DNA of 64,000 nucleotides. Origin: Astrothelium macrocarpum (taxonomy: Eukaryota; Ascomycota; Dothideomycetes; Trypetheliales; Trypetheliaceae). The stretch is from NCBI GenBank assembly GCA_021030915.1, contig JAGEMR010000008.1:186001-250000 (forward strand), given 5' to 3'. Position numbers and translations under genes: made by a program. Positions 24,028-36,580 of the stretch are shown piece after piece. Every line of letters starts with the position of its first letter. Position 1 is the stretch's first letter. The notes beneath the pieces are model-generated. The model was given only the letters and a program-made list of their open reading frames with translations. It was not told the DNA's origin and made no database searches.

Positions 24028-24380
24028 TTGGATCGCCTGTCTCCTGCATGGAGTTGGATACATAGAGACTAGAAATGGGTAGCGCCACAAAGGCAATGCA
24101 TGTACGAATACCGATGTCTTATTGATAAATTCAGTCATTTTAGCCGCCTGAGCTCACCGCACCTTACTACATAGCTCGGGACGAGAATTGGCATTTTTCA
24201 CCTCTGCCAATCAGATTGCTAGGGCAAGTCTAGCACGTGACTAGCTTTGCCCGCCACTCCCTAGGCGGGCCCCACGCTGTTCAACGCTCTGACTATTGTC
24301 AAAGAATCTTCGTTCGCTCACTCCACCTCACCCATCTTACTCTTCCCTTATTTTTCTCATCTACTCTCTCATCCTTCATC
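24028..24380. promoter_or_regulatory. NAP1 upstream region with CCAATCA box
   Basis: These 353 bp lie between the transporter stop and the NAP1 ATG. A CCAATCAG element begins at 24207, about 170 bp before the start, and fits the HAP/CBF consensus. The last 80 bp are C/T-rich, a common feature of fungal 5' leaders. I see no gene. Confidence 0.45.
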
Positions 24381-25841
24381 ATGTCGGAGCCGATCAGAAA
24401 CAAGAGACTTGACCTTCCTACTGCACCGTAAGTCATCATCTCAACCGTCATTTGCCGCTTCAATCATGAAATGACTGACGTAAAATTCTTTTGTGGCAGC
24501 ACCCCGCAGAACACTCCCTCCAATAATGCCCCGATCTCATCTCGAGCCCAGCAACCTGGGGTGGCTAGTATCAAAGAAGGTAGGTCGCTTGCCATATCAA
24601 CTTCGCAATTTGAGCTCGATGTTAATAGGCTACATAGAGGAGCTCGATCGTGTCGCTGCAGCATCTCTATTCGCCCAAAACCCGAAATTAGTGTCCATGA
24701 TTCAGGGGAAATTAGGCACCCTAGTTGGTCGATCGTCTGGCTATATCGAATCATTGCCAGCTTCAGTGCGCCGCCGCGTCGCGGGGTTGAAAGGCGTTCA
24801 GAAAGACCATGCCAAGCTCGAAGCGGAATTCCAAGAAGAAGTGCTGCAACTGGAAAAGCGGTATTTTGCCAAATTCACACCACTGTACGAAAAGCGTGCT
24901 CGCATTGTGAATGGCTTAGCAGAACCTACAGCAGAAGAGATTGAGGCAGGGGAACAAAAGGACGAAGAAGATGAAGAAGGTGACGAGGAAAAGATAAAGA
25001 CGGAGGAGTCTGCTGAGGCGGACGAGCAGACAGACACAAATGTGCCAGGCATCCCAGAATTCTGGCTCTCAGCGATGAAAAACCAAATATCCTTAGCCGA
25101 GCTAATCACCGATCGTGATGAAGGCGCCCTCAAACATCTCACGGATATTCGAATGGAATACCTTGACAAGCCTGGTTTCCGTCTAATTTTCGAGTTTGAA
25201 GAGAATGAGTTCTTCACCAACAAGACCATCACGAAAACCTACTTTTACCAAGAAGAGAGCGGCTATGGAGGAGATTTCATCTATGACCATGCGGAGGGAG
25301 ACACTATTAATTGGAACTCTGGCAAAGACCTCACGGTGAAGATTGAGAGCAAGAAACAACGAAACAAGAGTTCGTTGAAGTCTTCACAAATGTGGTGCAA
25401 TGCTAAGTTTTGATGGCAGATACCAAGCAGACTCGCGTTGTCAAAAAGACTGTACCAACCGAATCCTTCTTCAATTTCTTCTCACCACCAAAGCCGCCTA
25501 ACGAGGATGAAATGGATGCGTCATCCACCATAGAAGAGCGCTTAGAACTAGACTACCAGCTTGGGGAAGACATCAAGGAAAAGCTCATTCCTCGAGCTAT
25601 TGATTGGTTTACAGGAGAGGCGTTACAGTACGAGCAGCTCGATGATGATCTTGAAGATGGACAATTCGAAGACGAAGATGATGAGGACGATGAAGACCTC
25701 AGCGAAGATCGGGATGAAGACGAAGATGATGACGAAGATGTGAGTTAGCTCCAGCATTACTAATAATCGAACCTAACATATTTGCTCTAGGAGGACGGAT
25801 CGCGGCCGAAGCAGGAAGCAGCTGAATGTAAGCAGAGTTGA
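24381..25841 (+). CDS. NAP1: nucleosome assembly protein NAP1, 412 aa
   Basis: NAP1 is an H2A-H2B chaperone that also shuttles between cytoplasm and nucleus and binds B-type cyclins in yeast. Exons are 24381-24427, 24500-24579, 24629-25369, 25420-25739 and 25791-25841 (1239 nt). The NAP fold follows: a long helix (LEAEFQEEVLQLEKRYF), then IPEFWLSAMKNQ, FEFEENEFFTNK, the KTVPTESFFNFFSPP segment and an Asp/Glu-rich tail that binds histones. The last exon ends AAECKQS, so the protein closes with CKQS, a CaaX-type box, as other fungal NAP1 proteins also do as far as I recall. The start is fixed by MSEPIRNKR in exon 1; the intron after it is 72 bp. Confidence 0.95.
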
Positions 25842-26473
25842 TTTAGATCCTGTTCTCATATCATCCGTACAATCTGCGAGCGTTGGCTTCTCACTGTCCC
25901 AAATCGAACCGACTCCTGGAGAATTTTGAGCCACTCATTTCACGACAATTGTACATGCACTCGCTTGGCATGGTCCTCTGTCTAACATCAGTTGTGAGCA
26001 TTTGAAACTGGTGGCATCACCCTAATTCCCTTGCTTTCTCTTCGACATCGGCTAGTTCGCAATAATAGCTCTTGACCAATCATCTATCTCATGCCAAGGA
26101 GGTTCTTGGGGGAACGGCGTAGGAGTGTGATGGCGACAGTTGCAAATGAGCGCGTGGCTAGCTTTTCAATCTAACTTTTCTGTCAAGACTTGTCATCATT
26201 CAAGTATCTTGTGGCGTCATGTGCAGTAGTAGAAAATGGCATCGTTGTCGTGTAGTCACAAACAATTGTAAGCATGTACCTTGCTGGTGCTTATTAGCCG
26301 GGACCCCATGTGCGTCATCGGTAAGTCGGACTTCGGAATTCAACGCCCCTCCAACCCTTTTTTTTTGTTCCTACAGTGAATCAGTATAAATGCGGGAGAA
26401 GTGGTGTTTGCTGTTACGATTACTCCGATACACTGTTAAACTCTATTCTAGCTAAAGTTGAAAAGTCTGTAAG
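25842..26473. other. intergenic upstream of phosphoglycerate dehydrogenase
   Basis: The 632 bp hold a CCAATCA box at 26076 and a run of nine T bases near 26361, about 105 bp before the next ATG. I find no TGACTCA site and no gene here. Confidence 0.4.
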
Positions 26474-28045
26474 ATGCCGTCCGCAGCCCTGGACATTGGC
26501 GATGATAATCACCTGGTGCGCACTGTCAGCAACAGTCTCAACTTGTCATCTTCACCATCAGCAACATATCATTCTTTTCCATCGAGCTACGGCGCTCGAA
26601 ATGCAGCATCGGCGGTGAAACAGCTCAAACCTTTCGCGACACAAGACGTCAAAGTCCTCTTACTGGAAAACGTCAACCAGACAGGACGAAAAATCCTTGA
26701 GGAACAAGGTTATCAGGTTGAATTCCTCAAGACGTCTTTGCCCGAAGATCAGCTCATTGAGAAGATACGGTCAGCTTTGCTGTGTCAACAAAGAAGTCAT
26801 CCTAGGTTACAAAGGTGCTGATTGGGTTTTGCAGAGATGTGCACGTCATTGGCATTCGCTCAAAAACCAAATTGTCAGCTCGAGTCCTACAAGAAGCCAA
26901 AAATTTAAAAGGGATTGGGTGCTTTTGCATCGGCACAAATCAGGTCGATCTCAAGTATGCGGCCGACCGGGGCATTACAGTGTTCAACTCGCCTTTTAGC
27001 AATTCGCGGAGTGTTGCAGAACTTGTCATCGCCGAAATCATCGCATTGGCACGACAGCTCGGAGATCGCTCCAACGAATTGCACAGAGGGACGTGGAATA
27101 AAGTGAGCAACAAATGCTGGGAAGTCAGGGGCAAAACGCTAGGCATCATTGGATATGGACACATCGGCAACCAGCTGTCAGTGCTTGCAGAAGCCATGGG
27201 CATGGCAGTCATCTATTACGACGTGGTCAACCTCATGTCAATGGGAACGGCGCGACAGGTGCCAACGCTAGAGGACCTACTAAGAGGAGCTGACTTTGTG
27301 ACATGTCACGTCCCAGAACTACCAGAGACGAAAAACATGATTGGGTTAGATCAATTTCAGCAAATGCGGCAGGGCAGTTACCTCATCAACGCGAGTCGAG
27401 GGAGTGTGGTGGATATACCTGAATTGATTAATGCGATGAGGGAGGGTAAGCTTGCAGGAGCAGCACTGGATGTGTACCCCAATGAGCCAGGCGGAAATGG
27501 GGATTATTTCCACAACAGCCTCAATCCCTGGGCAGAGGATCTGAGAAGCCTCAAAAACATCATCCTCACCCCACACATTGGCGGGAGCACAGAAGAAGCT
27601 CAGAGCGCCATTGGAATAGAGGTCAGCGAGGCGCTGTGTCGCTACGTTAACGAGGGAACGACAATTGGTGCTGTGAACATGCCTGAGGTTAGCTTGAGAT
27701 CCCTGACAATCGATGAGCCGAACCACGTGCGTATCATCTTCGTCCACCGGAATGTGCCCGGTGTATTGCGAAGAGGTGAGTTGAAAGCGTACAGTTGATG
27801 AACAGACTCTGATAGCGGGCCAGTCAATGAGATTCTTGGAAGTCATAATATTGACAAGCAGAGCACGGATAGCAGAGGCGAGGTTGCTTACTTGATGGCG
27901 GACATCAGTAGCGTCAACAATACTGAAATCAAGGATATGGTGCACGATCTTGAGATGCTTTCAGGTGAGTACGTCTTCATGTGGTGAACCGGGTCTCGTG
28001 TCTGACTGGCGTGAAGCTTGCATTCGAACCAGGGCCTTGTATTAG
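26474..28045 (+). CDS. SER3: D-3-phosphoglycerate dehydrogenase, 468 aa
   Basis: It oxidises 3-phosphoglycerate to 3-phosphohydroxypyruvate, the entry to serine synthesis (yeast Ser3/Ser33). Exons are 26474-26769, 26835-27775, 27824-27964 and 28017-28045. The substrate domain begins after about 60 residues (VKVLLLENVNQTG). The Rossmann motif is IGYGHIGNQLS, the catalytic region ASRGSVVD...PHIGGSTEEAQ, and a C-terminal ACT domain follows (VLRRVNEILGSHNIDK). The last exon is 29 nt and restores LSACIRTRALY, matching the family ending; without it the frame runs on past the real stop. The Ser-rich N-terminal 50 residues are typical of fungal members. Serine feedback through the ACT domain is expected from the family. 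Confidence 0.95.
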
Positions 28046-28688
28046 ATGTGCTTTTCTCTGACACCGGTAATTCAACATGGCAACACGGGAGTGGGCCTTT
28101 GGACACTTTTGAGTTCAACATGGAGTAATCATGGGACGGAAAAGGAGCGGTTCTGTTGACGGATGGGTTTATGTAGAATTCAACCTTAGAGATAGACGAG
28201 ACCTGCAACACGGACTCAGCCAGCCCTCGTGGCGAAAATTCACCAATGATCGGCGCAGTGGCGCGACAGTAGCTCAAATAACTGGAGAAGAAAAGTCGGT
28301 TATAGGGGCAGGCCTCAGCCCCTGCAGATGCAGGCGGCGCGGAGGTCAGGGAATCGCGAGCCGCACCCTTGCACCGCCGCCAACCTTATTGTCCACATAA
28401 ACTCCATCCACGACTCCCTAATCACCGCTCCATCCACCATACTCTCGCGTCAATCTCTGACTCTGTCTTGTTTGCGGAGTCTCTATCCATACCTCCCATC
28501 ACCTAACACCATGAATATCGACAGTTCAATTCGAGAACTGTAGCCCAACCCTTCCCACTCCGTGCTTCTCGACAACCCGATGCTCCTCAAATAATCTTGG
28601 TGTTTCGTTCCCCTTCGTTTTCAGCCCACAGGCGGGCTTGCCTACTTGACAGTTTCCAGGTAGGGTTGGATTTGGCGGGTTGCCCATC
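28046..28688. other. intergenic and long leader upstream of class V myosin
   Basis: The 643 bp become strongly C/T-rich from about 28370 (many CTCC, CATCC and TCC strings), consistent with the promoter and 5' leader of a highly expressed fungal gene. I see no gene. Confidence 0.4.
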
Positions 28689-31600
28689 ATGGCGCACAGC
28701 TACGACGTTGGCACTCAGGCCTGGCAACCAGATCCGACTGAGGGTTGGGTGGCTTCAGAGGTGTCAAAGAAGCTGGTCGATGGTGATAATGTTACGCTCG
28801 TTTTTCAGCTAGCAAATGGAGAGGTGAGGATGACAACTCTACGGAATGATTGGCTCCTGCATACTGGATCTTGGAATCTTTGCTGACTTGAGCAACTTTT
28901 AAGACCAAAGAGATCAAAACGACCATCGCCGCCCTTCAAGATGATAGCAACGCATCATTACCTCCCTTGATGAACCCGGCAATGCTGGAGGCCAGCGATG
29001 ATCTCACGAATTTGTCACATCTCAATGAGCCAGCTGGTATGGACACCATGCTAAATTTCTTTGGTCACAGAACTGATCAAGTATTCAGTGCTCCAAGCGA
29101 TCAAACTACGATATGCACAAAAGGAAATATATACATACAGCGGTATTGTGCTCATTGCCACAAATCCATTCGCTCGAGTCGACTCGTTGTATGTTCCAGG
29201 GATGGTACAAGTGTATGCTGGCAAGCAGAGGTCAACCCAGGCTCCTCACCTTTTCGCAATTGCGGAGGAAGCTTTCACGTGCGTTAAAGATATACTTCGT
29301 CTTTCGTAATGGTACTGATTGGATACAGAGATATGTTACGGGATAGCAAGAATCAAACCATTGTTGTGTCTGGAGAATCCGGAGCAGGCAAGACAGTCAG
29401 CGCAAAATACATAATGCGTTACTTTGCTACTCGCGAAGCTCCTGAACAGCCAGGAAAGAGATCAAAAGCAAAAGGCGATTCGATGAGCGAGACAGAGGAA
29501 CAAATCCTGGCAACCAATCCCATTATGGAAGCCTTTGGAAATGCCAAGACCACTCGAAATGACAACTCGTCTCGATTTGGAAAGTATATTGAAATCTTGT
29601 TCAACAACACAACAGAAATCATAGGCGCTCGAATACGGACATATTTGCTTGAACGGTCAAGATTGGTCTTTCAACCTCTCAAGGAGAGAAATTATCACAT
29701 TTTCTACCAATTGGTAGCAGGAGCCACGGATGAAGAGCGGCAACAACTCGGCTTGGTTCCTGTGGAGCATTTTGACTACTTGAATCAAGGTGGTGCACAC
29801 ATCATTGATGGTGTTGATGACAAGGCCGAGTTTGATGCAACAAGACAGTCACTCTCAACCATAGGAGTTGAAGAAAGCCGGCAAGCTCAAATCTTCAAGC
29901 TTCTAGCTGCACTGCTCCATATTGGAAATGTCAAGATAACCGCAACAAGAACAGATTCTGCTCTGGCATCTGACGAACCATCCTTGCTTCGGGCTTGTGA
30001 TCTTCTTGGAATTAATCCGTCGGAATTTGCAAAATGGACTGTCAAAAAGCAGCTCATCACCAGAGGCGAGAAGATCATGTCAAATCTTTCCCAACAGCAA
30101 GCTATTGTAGTGAGGGATTCTGTTGCCAAATTCATTTACTCAAGCCTCTTTGATTGGTTGGTAGAGACCATCAACGCTAGCTTGGCCAAGGAGGAAATTC
30201 TAAGCCAGGTCAATTCCTTTATCGGTGTTCTCGACATCTATGGTTTCGAACACTTTGCCAAAAACTCGTTTGAGCAATTTTGCATAAATTATGCAAACGA
30301 GAAATTACAGCAAGAGTTCAATCAACATGTTTTCAAATTAGAACAGGAAGAATATGTGCGAGAGAAGATTGATTGGACCTTTATCGACTTTTCTGACAAT
30401 CAACCGTGTATTGATCTCATTGAAGGAAAGCTTGGTGTGCTCGCTTTGCTTGACGAAGAATCTCGTCTTCCGATGGGATCTGACGAGTCATTCGTCAACA
30501 AGTTACATCATCATTACTCAGGAGACAAGCACAAGTTTTACAAAAAGCCACGGTTCGGCAAATCCGCATTCACAGTCTGCCACTATGCTGTGGACGTTAC
30601 CTATGAATCCGACGGTTTCATAGAAAAGAACAGGGATACAGTACCAGATGAACACATGGAGAATCTCAGGGCCACGTCCAATACGTTCCTTGCCGAGGTT
30701 TTGGACGCTGCTGCCGCTGCCAGAGATAAGGAGGGAGCAGCTGCTCCTGCTAAACCCCAGGCAATGGCAAATTCGGGCCGAAGAGCAGGTGTCGCTGCGA
30801 GCAAAAAACCTACCCTCGGAGGCATATTCAAAGCTTCTCTAATAGAATTAATGGACACGATCAATTCCACCGATGTACATTACATTCGATGCATAAAACC
30901 CAACGAGGGCAAAGACGCGTGGAAATGGGAGGGTCCGATGGTGTTGAGTCAGCTCCGTGCTTGTGGTGTTCTCGAGACTGTCCGGATCAGCTGTGCTGGT
31001 TATCCAACTCGATGGACATACGAAGAATTTGCCTATCGCTACTACATGCTCATACCCTCTACAGAATGGACTTCACAGATTCGAGATATGGCAAATAAAA
31101 TTTTGAAAAAAGCTTTGGGAGGCACCAGCAACGACGGCCATGACAAGTATCAATTAGGTCTGACAAAGATCTTTTTCCGGGCCGGTATGCTGGCGTTCCT
31201 TGAGAACTTGCGCCAGACGCGTTTGAACGAAGCTGCCATCATGATTCAAAAGAACTTGCGTTGCAAATATTATCGGCGGATCTATCTGGAAGCACGCCAG
31301 TCTGTTGTACATTTCCAAGCGATTGTCAGAGGAGTCATTGCACGGCAAAAGGCCGAGGATGCCCGACGCACCAAGGCCGCAACAACAATCCAGCGCGTGT
31401 GGAAAGGATCAAACGAACGGAAAAAGTACAACAAGATTCGGGCGGACATTATTGCTTTCGAATCACGGGCAAAGGGATACCTCTGCCGAAAGAACATCCT
31501 CGATACCAGACTTGGCAATGCAGCAAGGACGATTCAGCGGTCATGGCGATCATACCGACAACTTCGGACGTGGAGACAATATCGCCGAAAAATTGTCCTT

Positions 31601-33773
31601 ATACAAAGTCTGTGGAGAGGGAAAACCGCTCGGAAAACTTACAAGGGTCTTCGCGAAGAAGCTCGAGATCTCAAACAAATTTCCTACAAACTCGAGAACA
31701 AGGTCGTCGAACTTACACAAACTCTCGGAACTGTCAGGCGGGAAAACAAAACACTTGCAAGTCAAGTGGAGAATTACGAGGGTCAACTAAAATCCATGCG
31801 AGCAAGACAGAATGCAATGGAATCCAGATCAAAGGAGCTCCAAGCAGAAGCCAACCAGGCCGGCATTGTCACTGCCCAGCTCAACGCAATGCAAGAGGAA
31901 ATGTCGCGACTGCAAAGGAGCTACGACGAATCCACGTCAAATTCAAAGCGTCTGCAAGACGAGGCAAAGGGACTGCGAGATTCGCTCCGCGTCTCCAACC
32001 AGGAGCTCGAGCTTGCCAAGCAGAGTGGGACTCGCCACGAATCCGAAAAACACTCGTTGCGACAGCAGCTCATTGATCTTCAAGATCAGCTCGAAATGGC
32101 CAAGCGTGCAGTTCCAGTCAATGGAGAGCTGGTGAATGGCAATTCGAACCATGTTCCGGCCAGCGGCCTTATCAATCTAGTCTCGAAGAAGCCTAAGCGG
32201 AGAAGTGCCGGTCTTGAGCGATCTGATGTGGACCACAGGTTCAGTGCAGCATACAGCCACCGACCCGTCTCACTTGCAGTCACTGGTGATAATTCGCAAA
32301 ACATATCTGGCACGCCATTCAGCCCGGCACCAGATAACATTGGACTTGAACTTGTGGACCTTCTCTCCGAAGAAGAAGCCCTCAATGATGAAGTTACACT
32401 GGGACTCATTCGAAATCTAAAGCTTCCTCCTCCGAATGCAAACCCCCCACCTGCAGACAAGGAAGTCTTGTTCCCTGCCTATCTCATTAATCTCGTGACT
32501 TCTGAGATGTGGAACAATGGCTACGTCAAAGAATCAGAGCGGTTCTTAGCGAATGTCATGCAATCCATCCAACAAGAGGTTATGCAGCTTGACGGCGACG
32601 AAGCCATCAATCCTGGTGCATTCTGGCTTTCAAATGTGCACGAAATGCTGTCATTTGTCTTCCTTGCCGAAGACTGGTATGAGAATCAGAAGCTGGAGAA
32701 TGTCGAATACGACCGCTTGCTGGAAATCGTCAAGCACGATCTAGAAAGTCTTGAATTCAACATCTATCATACATGGATGAAGGTTCTCAAGAAGAAGTTG
32801 CAAAAAATGATTGTCCCTGCTATTATCGAGTCCCAGTCTTTGCCAGGTTTCGTCACAAATGAAAGCAACAGGTTCCTCGGCAAGCTCCTACAAAGCAACA
32901 ACACGCCGGCCTATAGCATGGACAACCTTTTGAGTCTGCTCAACAACGTCTTCAAGGCCATGAAGGCTTATCATCTCGAGGATACAATCACAACACAGGC
33001 GCTCACGGAACTCCTCAGGCTCGTCGGGGTCACGGCTTTCAACGATTTGCTTATGCGCCGAAACTTCTTGTCCTGGAAACGAGGTCTCCAGATCAATTAC
33101 AACATCACAAGAATTGAAGAGTGGTGCAAGAGCCACGATATGCCGGAAGGTACTTTGCAGTTGGAACATCTCATGGTAAGGTTTACGCAGACACGTTTGG
33201 GTGCATGGTTGCTAAGTTTTTGAAACAGCAAGCAACCAAGCTTCTTCAATTGAAGAAAGCTACCTTGAACGACATTGAAATTATTCAGGACATATGCTGG
33301 ATGTAAGTCTAATGTCTACATGATTTGGTGATTGATCACTCACATTTACGACACAAGGCTCTCCCCCAATCAAATTCAAAAGCTTTTAAACCAATACCTC
33401 GTCGCTGATTACGAGCAACCCATCAACGGAGAGATCATGAAGGCCGTCGCATCTCGAGTGACGGAGAAGAGCGATGTCCTTTTGCTCACTGCTGTAGATA
33501 TGGAGGACAGTGGACCATTTGAGATTGCGGAACCACGGGTTATTACCGCGTTGGAGACATATACCCCATCTTGTAAGTTTCACCCGATGATGCTCCGTGT
33601 CACAGCACGACTGATTGATCGAAATAGGGCTCCAAATTCCCCGTCTCAAGCGATTGGCGGAGATTGTCTCGGCGCAGGCAATGGCGCAGGCAGAGAGGAA
33701 CGAACTTGACTATGCAGACGGCAATGGCATAGACGGCCAGGTGATGGCCGAGGTCAACGGTAATAAGGCTTAA
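28689..33773 (+). CDS. MYO2: class V myosin heavy chain, 1579 aa
   Basis: This actin motor carries vesicles and organelles to growing tips (yeast Myo2, Aspergillus MyoE). Exons are 28689-28823, 28904-29036, 29089-29278, 29329-33175, 33229-33302, 33358-33572 and 33628-33773. Domain order: N-terminal SH3-like part (VGTQAWQPDPTEGWVASEV), motor with P-loop GESGAGKTVSAK, switch motifs, LDIYGFEHF and FEQFCINYANEKLQQ, actin-binding HYIRCIKPN; then about six IQ motifs from AAIMIQKNLRCKYYRR; a coiled coil at roughly residues 880-1040; and a C-terminal globular cargo domain with DIL region (NNVFKAMKAYHLED). The length matches fungal class V. Three short 5' exons and three short 3' exons flank one 3.85-kb exon. 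Confidence 0.95.
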
Positions 33774-34515
33774 ACTTTGCACACAATTTTAATAAATTTC
33801 ACAAGTTGCTATCACGATGAGAATCTTGACTGTTGCGCGGGGTGGAAGCGGGTCATGGAATTTTGGCATACACTTCTTTGTAACTTCTCCCATATTTGGC
33901 GGCTGGGCCTGGTGCGTGCCAGCAGCAATTTCTCTCACTTTTCTTGTGCCAGCGAATTTATAGACTGCTGTGAGCGATTTTCTGTTGCAGCTGGTTCGAC
34001 GATCAAGAGCGTTGCGAATACGTCGGCGTTGGTATGATGAGGCCATGAGGGCTACTTGGAATTTGCTAGCGATACTCACAATACATACTCTGATCCATAG
34101 CGGCGAATGCATGTCGAGCATTGATACTCTATGATTGCTGGGGATGTCTGATTCGCTTAGCTTCGGCTTCACCCACTACGTTACCTGAGGGACCCCTGCC
34201 TGCAAACACATCACTCGCCTTGGAGCATCAAACGGGCCAAGACACATCATTCCATTCAACATGTAACACCGCGCTCACTTGGCCGCTCGCTGGGCCACTC
34301 ACTTGCCCATTAGGCAGATGAGCCTTGGCGGTGAGAGGTCACTCCATACTGTATGTACCACATGCGTCAGAAGCTTGGTTCTGATTGCGGACTTCCACCT
34401 AACCACTGCTGGCACGCACGCAAGAGAAATGATTCTCTCGGGCTAGTAGACGTGACGCAACCTTGTGCCCGGAATCTACGGCAGCATTTTATAGCCTATA
34501 TTCGTGCCTTTCATC
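33774..34515. other. intergenic between myosin and ZUFSP genes
   Basis: The 742 bp contain a 127-codon minus-strand ORF (33789-34172) that I do not recognise and do not call as a gene. Short C-rich repeats (CTGGGCCACTCACTTGCCC-like) lie near 34280-34315. Nothing else is supported. Confidence 0.4.
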
Positions 34516-36093
34516 ATGGATCCCGAGGTGTTGATATGTCCGTTTTGCGGATACAAGACCGAAGACGACTACTTGATTTCACTACACGTGGAGCAGCTCC
34601 ACACTGATGATTCTCCCTTCCAAATCCGAAGCTTTTCTCCTCCACCACCGCTTCCAAACGAGCAGTATGCCGCATCGTTTACCGAACATGTCCCAATCCA
34701 GGAGTCGCAAGGCAATTGGGTGCAGTGTCCGCAACAAGATTGCGGCGAAGAGATCCTCTTCGGCGAGCTCAATGAACATCTCGATTTGCATTTTGCAGAA
34801 AAATTGAGCTCTGAAGATGACTCGAGTATCACTCGCTCAAGCATGGCTAGCTCGACATCGTCACAGTATTCGTTCGCTCGCAATCATTACCCTACTGAAT
34901 TCCTACAAAGCGTACAGCAGCAACCGTCTCCACAGGCCTCGGATACAACAAAGGTCAGACATGAAAAAGTCTCACTCAGACGCTCTGTCCACGGAGTCAG
35001 GTATAGCGTGGGCAACCAGCGACTACCTAAGGGTTATCCTCCTCGAACAGGCGACCTTCGACTTGGGGTACCCATCACCCATGTCGATCTTGTAGTGTAT
35101 CAGCTAATGTACAACAGAAAGATGAGCTCGGTCCGTATGCTTACGAGAAGAACATGCCCTCATGGCTACACGATAAGCTTGAGAAAGGTGGCAAGGCCGT
35201 CACCGTCAACCGTATTGGACCAGACGGACGATTAGTCATGGATCGTTCCGTAGAAAATGAAGTTCCTGGCCTGCTTCCTGTCCTTGCCAATCTCGTCAAT
35301 CAAGACGAGTATGTAACAAAGGCGTATTTTTGTCATCCAGCCGTCCAGCACGTCAGCAAACTTCCCCGAGAAGGTGGTTTCTGCGGCTACCGCAACACCC
35401 AGATGCTAATCTCGTACATGCGAGGATCCATGTCTCCAGGTCACGAAGCTTTCGCCGACAGAATACCTGGAGTGCTGCAACTACAAGATCTGATCGAGGC
35501 TGCGTGGGATATGGGCATTAGCGAAATCGGTCGTCTCGAAACGGGCGGTATCAAAGATACCAGAAAGTACATTGGCACGCCAGAAGTAGTAGCGCTCTTC
35601 AGTAGCTTAGGTATCGACATCTGGACTCGAGCATTTCACGATGAGCCAAAGGCCGAATCTGCGGTACGACAGCTATTTGACTTCGTCCAGAAGTATTTTG
35701 AGCGTGGAGCTGCCAAATCGAACGACAAGATCCAGAAGACGCTTCTCCCGCCCATATATCTCCAACGTCCTGGCCACTCGCTTACTGTCATCGGTCTGGA
35801 AATACGCAAGGATGGCTCTCGTAATCTACTTGTATTCGACCCAATGTACGTTGTATCTAAGGAGATGCGACGCGTGAGGGACAGCGCGACACGTCGTCCA
35901 AAATCGCTTGGAGCGCTACTCAAGATATATCGCCGAAGCGATGATAGCCTAAGGCACTATTGCGATTTCGAGACGGTAGAGTAGGTGACTATAACCTCTG
36001 AAATAATTCGCTCGTTTGTCAAGTAGCGAGTACTAATGCTTGACCAGACTCACAGGTGTTCCACCACCCTCTCCAGCTTGGGATGACGTATGA
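34516..36093 (+). CDS. ZUP1: ZUFSP/peptidase C78 deubiquitinase, 486 aa
   Basis: The known family (human ZUP1/ZUFSP, S. pombe Mug105) cleaves K63-linked ubiquitin chains and acts in genome maintenance. Exons are 34516-35067, 35118-35980 and 36048-36093. Two N-terminal zinc-finger-like units are seen: CPFCGYKTEDDYLISLHVEQLH and CPQQDCGEEILFGELNEHLDLH (shown spliced into C/H spacing). A Ser/Gln-rich linker follows, then the papain-like domain: the catalytic Cys in REGGFCGYRN, the His in RPGHSLTVIG and the Asp in LLVFDPMYV. The last 67-bp intron uses a TACTAA branch; joining it changes the end to ETVELTGVPPPSPAWDDV, the usual family ending, and moves the stop from 35984 to 36093. Confidence 0.9.
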
Positions 36094-36580
36094 CAGCTCT
36101 ATCAGACACTCCAGCATATACATGAAATTCAAAATCATTCGACTGTACTGAAAATATTGACAGGTCGAGTGTCGATGCCTACTCGATGTCTGGTTGAGGA
36201 TCTATGCAACGGCAAGATTTGCTAACCATGGAACGATGCCGCCCTTGTATCTGCGTCTGCCTTTACCTTGTCTGAAGCACATGACATACCTGACGCCGGA
36301 CAGCGCACTGGACTGGTGGCGTATGACTTCCATTCGGCTGAGATACGAAGATTGGATGAAGAAACTATACCAGACGAGAAATTACCCAGCAAGCTGAATA
36401 CCAGCGTTCGCCGCGTACAAGGGGATATGATATAGAGGCTTTAGCGGGTGGATTCCCCAGTTGCATTATTCCGTAGAAAGTGTGGCTCATTTGACTGTCT
36501 TTGAACACATTAAGAAAGCAAACATTCCACCGTGCCCATAATTACCACAAACAGCATGCGCAAAGTTTTAATTTTGAAGC
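36094..36580. other. convergent intergenic region
   Basis: These 487 bp separate the stops of the ZUFSP and P450 genes. A 67-codon plus-strand ORF (36194-36397) is present but unlike anything I know. I see no repeat or RNA gene. Confidence 0.4.

Noticed and set aside
27965..28045. Apparent read-through end of phosphoglycerate dehydrogenase (SGPCIRCAFL)
   Set aside because: Using the acceptor GAAG at 28016 gives LSACIRTRALY, the family ending, so the longer frame is an artefact of the wrong acceptor.
33789..34172. 127-codon minus-strand ORF beside the myosin gene
   Set aside because: It begins in unlikely context, resembles no protein I know, has no domain-like pattern and ends 16 bp from the myosin stop.
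35981..35984. TAG stop of the deubiquitinase at 35984
   Set aside because: It lies at a GTAGGT donor; removal of the 67-bp intron gives the conserved ending and a later stop.
36194..36397. Possible gene remnant after the ZUFSP gene
   Set aside because: Sixty-seven codons with no recognisable similarity and no intron or motif support.
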